DNA of 64,000 bases, taken from NCBI GenBank assembly GCA_026929865.2, contig CM049404.1:15326001-15390000 (forward strand). Reading direction: 5' to 3'. Of the stretch, positions 1 to 64,000 are shown in pieces. The translations under genes and the position numbers were made by a program. The DNA is from Hyperoplus lanceolatus (taxonomy: Eukaryota > Chordata > Actinopteri > Uranoscopiformes > Ammodytidae). Each line of letters starts with the position of its first letter. Position 1 is the stretch's first letter. The notes under the pieces are model-generated. The model had not been told where the DNA came from, made no database searches, and saw only the letters and a list, made by a program, of their open reading frames with translations.

Positions 1-176
1 CCACGCATAAGACATCTCAGCCCAGCTAACTTCAGTCACATAAGTAGTCCCCATGTGTTAGACTCTCACAGAGCATCCTGTTAGTCACAGTATGCTGACA
101 GTTACAGAGAATGAGGGATAATCGTGAATGCTTCAATATGGCCTATTTGTGGGACACACGTTGGGCCTGTGCGTGC

Positions 177-220
<44 letters not shown>

Positions 221-1021
221 CTGCTTTGTTCTGCTTGCTTATTCTCTTGGGCTGGCCAGGTTTTATCTACAGGAAGTTCAGGCCGACTAGGTCTCATGTG
301 AGCCGTGCTTCCCATGACCGCCGACTGATATATGCCGTTCAATAGCCGTAGAAAAAGGCTGGATGGAGGATGGCTCTAACCGCACTCTCATTACAGTTGG
401 GCAAACAAATGTATATGAGCATGCGAATGAGCTCCATAAAGTGTTTAAAGAAAGGCCCTGCTGGTGGTAATCATGATGAGTGTTTTGACAGAACTGCAGT
501 CAGATCTTGTGTAAGATAACACTCCTTAATTCCTTTTTTTTACCACTGTGGTCACAAATCTAAAAATAAATAAATAAAATAAACCCTCATGTTTCTTATT
601 TGCTTTCTTTTAGTTTCTGTGGTTTTCCACACAAAGAGTCCCACACATTTTGCTTTCAAACCCCATCCAGACAGTTTACACACACACTGTAGTTACAGAA
701 GGTGTTCCCATGCCCTCATGAGTGATTGCAGATCGACTCCACTGTGTCCCCTGAGGCCTGTGGCTAAGTGAATGTTAGTGTTATTACTGAGCGAACTGCT
801 TTAATGAGACTCTATTCAAACACTCCCTCAGAAGCTGACACAGGCTTGACACAGGCCTGACACAGGCCTGACAAGGGGGCATAAGGGCAGCGCACCATGT
901 GAATGACCTCATGATTCACCATGTTATGGCCTGAAAATAGAGCCTGGAGGCTACAGAAAGGAGGTGGACAGTTTTTATGTGTGGGAGGGGGGGGGGCAAC
1001 ATGTTTAACTTGTGATCTTAC
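1..1021 (-). other. plxnd1: plxnd1 intron 12 (partial)
   Basis: No exon was found here. It holds a (GT)17 tract at 183-216 and a short tandem array of a 12-base unit (GACACAGGCCTG type) at about 837-872. Confidence 0.7.
183..216. repeat. (GT)17 microsatellite
   Basis: Perfect dinucleotide run in plxnd1 intron 12. Confidence 0.95.
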
Positions 1022-26250
<25,229 letters not shown>

Positions 26251-26480
26251 TTTTCCTTCTGACCGGCTTCCGCGTGTTCTGTGCCGAGGGGTGCATTGAG
26301 CAAAGACAAAATTGTGTGTTTGTTCCTACTGCGACAATCCGAGAGGAAAGGCTGTTTCCTGCTCAACGCCTAAGCCCAGAGTGACGCGATAAGCGAGTCG
26401 TGCTTCCTTTTCTCAGTCTGCCTCCTCTGTCCCTCATATGCCCACTGTGCAGCTCAGCAGCCTCTGTCCCGATGTGCACT
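26251..26480 (-). promoter_or_regulatory. plxnd1: plxnd1 5' untranslated/proximal promoter region with overlapping upstream ORF
   Basis: This is the sequence directly upstream of the plxnd1 start. I see no TATA box. GGAA-type ETS motifs occur (for example AAAAGGAAGC near 26410-26420), but such short sites are common. An upstream ATG at 26296 opens a 54-codon frame that ends at a TAA at 26132, inside exon 1 and out of frame with the receptor. A pyrimidine-rich stretch ending CAG near 26330 could be a splice acceptor for a non-coding first exon. The transcription start cannot be fixed from sequence alone. Confidence 0.4.
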
Positions 26481-28053
26481 GAGGCAAAAATACCTCACTG
26501 AGATTGTTATGCTCTTTAATAGTTGCCTCTTATAGACGAATAGGATAAGCGTATTTGTTGAGTCGATATTTTTGGACACTATCCTATGTCATAACGCAGA
26601 CAAGTGATAACACTTGTTTGGAATCATGCGCTCGTCTGGCTTATTTTTTTAAGAATCAGCGTTAATAAATAAGACATTAAGGTTTTGTAAGTATAATTGG
26701 GACGTCAGTGTTAACAATGGCGTGTACTCAGTAACCCTGAAGACTGGCACTGCCCACACAGTGCCACCTCCCATCAAAGCGCTCAGTCATTTGTTATGCA
26801 GAGTTCTGCTGGGACTGATCTTTGTAAAATTATTAGATGCAGCTCACCAAGTTATTGGTGCAAATGTATGCAGGAAGTCACTTCTCCTTTTTGTCCAGCC
26901 ACATTCAAACTGATCCAAGAGCAAGATCACACATGTAGCCTACTATTTCTGAAATCAAGTAATTTTATAAATTCAATCAGTTGTAACGTGAGCTCATTCT
27001 GCTATATGAAGTTGTAATGACTTGTCTTCTGTTCAGTTCCTTTTAAGATGGACCATTAGATGAATCTCCGCCCCTGCATGGTTCCGCTCATCCTGAGGTT
27101 AATGACGGGTCAACGTCCCACCTCCTGTGCTCCCCATCCCTCTGCTCTCAGATTAGTTCTGCAGATCCGGAGGGTTCCGTTTTGGGCACATACGGCACGG
27201 TAAGCAGCGTGAAAGTGCTACCAGATGGGCACATCAGCACACCTTTCCGGTTTTTGACATTCACATCTATCCAACGTAGCTTTCTTGCGCGCTTTAAGCT
27301 CATAAATATTCAAGCACAACACATGCGCCCCCACTCAAAAATGCACGAATATGGTTAGCATTTTGGGTCTCTGGATGGAATGTGCATATGCTCACACATC
27401 TCTGAATAGAAATGAATGGTCCCTCCCTGGTATAGGAGAACTAGCACGAATGTGTCAGACACGGCATAAATCAGTTTGCAGGAGAGCCCGAGAAGTGTTA
27501 TCTCTGAATACATGCAATAATTAAAGTTGATGCTAAATCGTGCGCAGTCGCTCGTGCCTATTTACTGTGGACTCCTCTGGGGACAATCTCACTCTCTCCT
27601 CTCGCGGCTCCGTCCGTCACCACTTTCGGCTTTCAGTGAGGGCAGATAAGTGCGCCCCGTGTTTACCTTGGCGCACGGCCATGCGCATTAAATCTAGCTG
27701 TGTAGAAAAGTAGAAAAGCGCTGTGATAAAGTGCATCATAATGATCCCCCCCAACTCACTGAGCCACCTAAACAGAGTCTAAACACTTTGCGCATGCAAG
27801 TGAGTGCGAACCTCAGCAGGTAGAGAGGAAACGTCCACAAAGTCCCAGCTGGGATAAGGCTCGCTGTGGGTCAGAGCTGCCAGCATCAGATAACACCGGT
27901 GAGGTGTGACTGTGCTGCGGTCTGGTCCTGCTGCTCAATCAAACACGACGTAGGCCTACAACGGCATTAGGTAATGTCTCTCTTGAGAGTAAAACCCCTT
28001 GTCTCAATGAGATTACCTGTATAAATAAAGGTTAACTACAACTAAAACTGCGC

Positions 28054-28092
<39 letters not shown>

Positions 28093-28574
28093 GGGGGGGG
28101 GGCAGAATGGTTAATAGATTAGGGGCAACATGGTCTCTCTTGAGTTTAAAAGACAAATATTGTCCATGAGTTTTTTTTTCTTTTTGCAGTAAGTCTGTTT
28201 TAAAGGGGCCTTCCACCCAACCTGTTTCCTTCCTGATAAGGATTGACATGTCCTTGTGTTCAGAGACCCCCCTTACAACAGACCTTTCACACAAACTAAA
28301 CACAGGCCTCCACAGCATTTGGGAAGAGAGACAAAAGGTCATGCAAGGCAGAAGATCTCCATCTAGTGGTCACATGATAGAACTGCAAGACATGACTTTA
28401 TTAAAGGGTGATTCAGACCACAACATGTGTGAAGAGTCAGTCCATCCCATAGACCGCAGTAATAAAATTCCCCAAAGTAGACATGCACCCCAGCAATAAC
28501 AAACACACACATCAATCTATTCAAACATGACATGTCAAGAAATAGTGGTGTCTCATGATGAGTAAGTCAGGAAT
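26481..28574. other. intergenic region between plxnd1 start and tmcc1 end
   Basis: No coding sequence that I can support. A CpG-containing part around 27060-27720 may belong to the plxnd1 regulatory region. Its minus strand has a GCCAAG/GTAAAC donor-like site near 27670 that could end a non-coding upstream exon. A (CG)3(TG)n tract running into 13 Gs lies at 28051-28102. Confidence 0.5.
28051..28102. repeat. (CG)3(TG)n followed by a poly-G run
   Basis: Alternating CG then TG passes directly into 13 Gs. It lies between the two genes. Confidence 0.9.
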
Positions 28575-30570
28575 GCACTTTATTTATTCCACACTTAAAA
28601 AAGGACATCAGAAGGCACTGGAGTGGTTTAACACACAACCCTACATCATGGGTGTTACTGTAAGGTCAAGCTAAGGTCAAAGGTCAGCTCACTCTCATTG
28701 CATCCACCATCCATCAATCTGCATGCCATTTAAATTGCATGTTCAACTTAAACGGAATCAAGTTTAAGAAATAAAGAAATAAAACTAAATTCATCTCTGT
28801 GGGTTTTATCAGAAGACGAGGATGACAGTTGATCCTGACCTCCGTCAAATCGGGTGTTCTTATCCCACTGACGAGTACTGTCTTAAGAGTGACAACCTTT
28901 GAAATCTATCAAAGGGTTTTTTAAATCCTAAGCCCGACCTACATGTTATCTAACGGTGTGCCCCAGTGCAGCTGTACAGTTCAAAAGATCTCGCGATCTG
29001 TTAGGAAATTAGCTTGAAATGCAGGTGAACTATTTAATGTTCTAGGTCGTGTTTGACTAGATGAGCGAGAGCAAGGGAGTGCCTAAAGAAAGACTGGAAG
29101 CCAAAGGGGAAGGAAATATACCCAAGGAGGCAAGGTGCAGAAACACACAACCTGGACTCAAGTTCATGTTCAGGTTGTGAAATCTAAAATACATTTTCGC
29201 TCGAAAAAGTTTTGTTTCCCCCGGGGGAAAAAAATACATCCTTGACATCCTAGCAAGACATTCATGACATATTCTTCTCAGTTTGGACCCTTTAGGGGGC
29301 TCAGGCATCCCTGGGTAGACTAAGGTTTGGCACTGGCTGAATACACCGTAAAATGGTGTACTCAGAAAAAAGAAGGACGGCTACAGAGATAGTACGCAGG
29401 GAGACAGTCTGATGAGTTAGTACAATGTCACATACAGAAAGTGTGCATTTAACTGGCATGGCAGTGGAGATGACTTGCACTGTAGATATGAAGCAGCATT
29501 CATGTTCCAACTGACGAGGTGGAGCTGGATAAGCACCAGTAGTCTCACTTTCCTAAACTGATCACATCACATATGGCTGGCAGAGGCAATGATCCTGGGA
29601 AATTGATTTTACTTGGACAGTGGTCTTTTTTATCATTGCTTTTAAAAAGCAAAGTTGGTTCCGAGGTCATTTTCTTAATGAAAACAAGCAGCATAGTTTA
29701 CATGCTGCAAATATGGCAGACGCCATGTTATGTGCTCTTTGTATAGCAGCCCATAGCAGCTTTCCCCTCCAAAGCTGACCCATTCTGTCTTATCTTTCTT
29801 CGATGATCACTCTTTTTCAACAGAGTTTCTCTTGTTTTACTTAAAAAAGAAAAAAGTAAAAGCATGTGATCTTTTTCTATTAGAAATAGTAAGGAAACAC
29901 AAAAAGTCTCAAATCATCACACTCAAAAGGTCAAGGTCAAGGTCAGTCCCTCCAAATGTTCCGGCAGAACAGAATTCATCACAGCAAAATAGGAGCAACT
30001 CCCAGGAAGGTTCTCAGCCTTGGTTCAAATCTACCAATCACAGCTAGTTAAGAGTTCTCTTCCTAAAGGCAATCAACTACATTATCACATTTTCACGTCT
30101 CTACAATTAGACTGGGCCTTTTGGGGCGAATCGCCAACCCAGTTTCCTGACTAGAATCATCCTCATGTAGAGTGAGAGGAGCATAATGCTACATGGTACT
30201 GAATAAAATAACATTGAAAATAAAAAATAATATTATTAGAAATAATAACATTATAATTGATTAAAACTAGAGATAAAAACAGTACAATGCTGCATTCAGT
30301 GAGGGATAGCAACACGACAGTTCATTTTCAAAAAATGTAAACAGTCTTGCCCTTCCTAAATGACAATCATGAGTGTTCAACTCTCCTCTGTTTGTCTTCT
30401 TTTTCATGATCCCAGGCTGTGTCCGGATGTTCTGGGCGGGGGCTTTTTTTCAGCGCCCCGGCCATGCAGCCATCCTATCGCCAATCAAGTTCTTGAAACT
30501 TCCTGCATGACTGCAGCTACTGTTACACGGCATGTTATTGACAGAGCAACAAGTGCTGGCTTCAATCTGG
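28575..30570 (-). other. tmcc1: tmcc1 3' untranslated region with poly(A) signal
   Basis: About 2 kb follow the tmcc1 stop without another coding frame. On the minus strand, AATAAATAAA at 28579-28588 gives two overlapping poly(A) signals, the best candidate for the transcript end. The stretch is free of long microsatellites, unlike its surroundings, which fits a transcribed UTR. The exact cleavage site is not determinable. Confidence 0.55.
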
Positions 30571-61996
<31,426 letters not shown>

Positions 61997-64000
61997 TTGA
62001 ACCCTGCTGACCTCTAACTAATAGCAGGGTAATAATGTGCTGATAAGCTGTAAACACTTCCCTCCCTACATGCAGAGGGTCAGACCAGGGGAAATGACTG
62101 AAGGAGACAAGACCAGAAAACAGTGTAGAGTACAGAGTAGAGAGAAGAGTGGCAGTGGAGTTGGGAGTGTCTGATGGAGGTTTGGATGGGCTCAGTGGTG
62201 GTCAGAGGGATGAATCCAAAAGGAGGAGCATGCATCTTTTGATTCAGGAACAAGTAGCCATGCTGGTCTAACACAGAGAGAGAGATAAAATATGAGAGGC
62301 TGGAATGTTTCTTAGATTCAGTGCCATGCAATCACCAATTTTTACTTGAACTCGTCACCATTTGCATCTTTGAAATGTCATGAAAAGGTAAGGAAGTTTG
62401 AATGAACAGTAACCCGGCTGGAGTTTTACAGTCTGCAGCCTGGACAGCAACTATGCGGTTGCAATTTTAAATTAATAAAGAGTAAATACTGTTTAATAAG
62501 TTGAGGGCTGTATCAGACAGGCTGCTTCAATGACAGCTGTGCCAGACCTCATTCTACATCCAAAGATGTCAATTTTTCATGAAAAAAGACAAGTAATAAA
62601 GGAAATACAAACTGGAACCAGGTTAGATAGCATGATACACAGATCACCAAATGAAGCATACATTACTACAACAGTAAGCAGGCACATGCAGGCTAAGGAA
62701 AACAGACAACAGCCTGGAGGGGTTCGGAGTCAGAGAGGCACGAGATGCTGGTAGAACAGATGGAATAAAACATGCAGAGAAGACGCGGGGAGAGAGAGTG
62801 AGATTATAGATTATGAAAAGAAAAACCCACCTACCATCAGCCCAACTGTCCAACTAGGGTCACTCACTCTTGTGGATAACCTGAGAGCGAGATAGAGGTA
62901 GAGCAAAGAAATAGAAACAACATACATTTGAATAAGATTAAATCTTCAATCATCACACCAACTTCAAGATACTCAAACGACCAAGCCAGTCAGTCTGCTT
63001 GGGTCAATTTGAATTATCACTGTGAGCTGTGGACATGCCAGGCATATTAAACAGACCATGTATGATACTGTGTGACAAAACATTGTCTATGTGTTCCTTC
63101 AGGAGCTTATTTAGTGTCCCCCAAAGGCATCCCTTCCTCATCCTGTGGCAGTGTCAAGAGACAAGGGTTTCTGCACTAGAAAATAACAAGCAGTGCAGTG
63201 TCATAAACAAGGAACACAGAGCATGACCCCCTCCCGCAGCCCTGCACACTGGCTGAATGACTCAGCAGCCACTAAAACCAACAGAGTGGACACCTGATAA
63301 TATTATATAAACTGTCATCCTCAAGAAGGAACCTCATTGGTGGAACAGTGATCTCCTCAGATTTAGACCTACAGACAGTTAGCGGCAGTCAGCCCGTGCC
63401 TCCCTTCAGCATCAATAGGCAGATCTCATTGAGGGCAGCAAAACAAATGAAGCAAGCACATTAGGTGCCCTGAGGGAAGGACGGTTACATATTCAAACTA
63501 TATTCCTTCAGCTAGTGCACTGTCAGATCATGTATAATAACACAACGTCAGACGGACAGGCGCACACACACACACACACACGCACACTCAGATGCACACA
63601 CACTCCACATAACTTGAAGAATGCAATCCAGGCAAATGAAGCTGTGACAGGCTTGATTCACATTGTTGTGTGAAAACAATGGGCTGTTCAGTTTTACACT
63701 AGGTCTAGAGACAGAAGGAGAGCGAGGATGAAGATTCTTGCAGCCAGGTAGCATTTGGCTTTACACAATGGCCACACTGTCACAGCAAAGAAAAGGCTCC
63801 TTCATGCACATAAACACATTCACACAGCAGCGTTTACTTTCTCCACAAGCTAATCCGAAGTCTGCCCTTGTCTAATCTTTACTGGTCAATGGGCAGATTC
63901 GGATAAGAAGATACTCATGCACTCCATTCAGAGACTGCATGTTAATATGGTGGTGCAAATAATTAAAATGTGACTGTTGCCTGAGAGATGGAGCAGGTGT
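61997..64000. other. sequence upstream of the tmcc1 long-form coding exon
   Basis: No coding exon that I can support. It is probably a tmcc1 5' intron or upstream region, because the N-terminal exon appears to have a splice acceptor near 62000-62015. A short CA tract lies at 63563-63580. Confidence 0.5.

Noticed and set aside
1..1021. Search for the next plxnd1 exon (start of the first IPT domain)
   Set aside because: No minus-strand stretch with the expected PLSGP-DGGT motif and correct splice phase was seen, so the exon must lie beyond the left edge.

Overview
The window is vertebrate and almost certainly teleost fish nuclear DNA. It has intron-rich genes with GT-AG splice sites, a very high density of long (CA/GT)n microsatellites, and many fish-type transposon remnants. 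No prokaryotic features were found. The identification is by reading; no database search was run.

Two protein-coding genes account for all convincing coding sequence, and both are on the minus strand. The left part (1022-26250) holds the 5' half of plexin D1 (plxnd1). I could place twelve consecutive coding exons with matching splice phases. They encode the first 861 residues: signal peptide, sema domain, and three PSI modules with the intervening segments. The IPT tail, transmembrane helix and cytoplasmic RasGAP-like region lie beyond the left edge. The right part (about 28575-62015) holds tmcc1, an ER membrane coiled-coil protein. A long N-terminal exon (61316-61996), four shared downstream exons and a 3'UTR with a poly(A) signal near 28580 give a 688-residue protein. 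Two candidate alternative first exons (57207-57245 and 37378-37416) each contribute exactly 13 residues in the correct phase and would give a 474-residue form. The adjacent, co-oriented tmcc1-plxnd1 pair matches the neighbourhood I recall on human chromosome 3q22.

The genes are not an operon and need not act together. plxnd1 encodes a semaphorin receptor important in blood-vessel guidance. tmcc1 encodes an ER protein linked to ER-endosome contacts.

The non-coding DNA holds long dinucleotide repeats, some directly against splice sites (plxnd1 exon 4; the shared tmcc1 exon at 35999-36256). It also holds several DNA transposons that I could delimit by their ends: a hAT-like element with a perfect 8-bp target duplication and a tRNA-derived SINE nested inside it (55075-56136), two elements with long inverted arms and TTAA ends (13233-13832, 42216-42570), and three further terminal-inverted-repeat elements (33888-34369, 48241-49384, 59957-60946). 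Small remnants of non-LTR retrotransposons are also present. I saw no CRISPR array and no genuine tRNA or rRNA gene.
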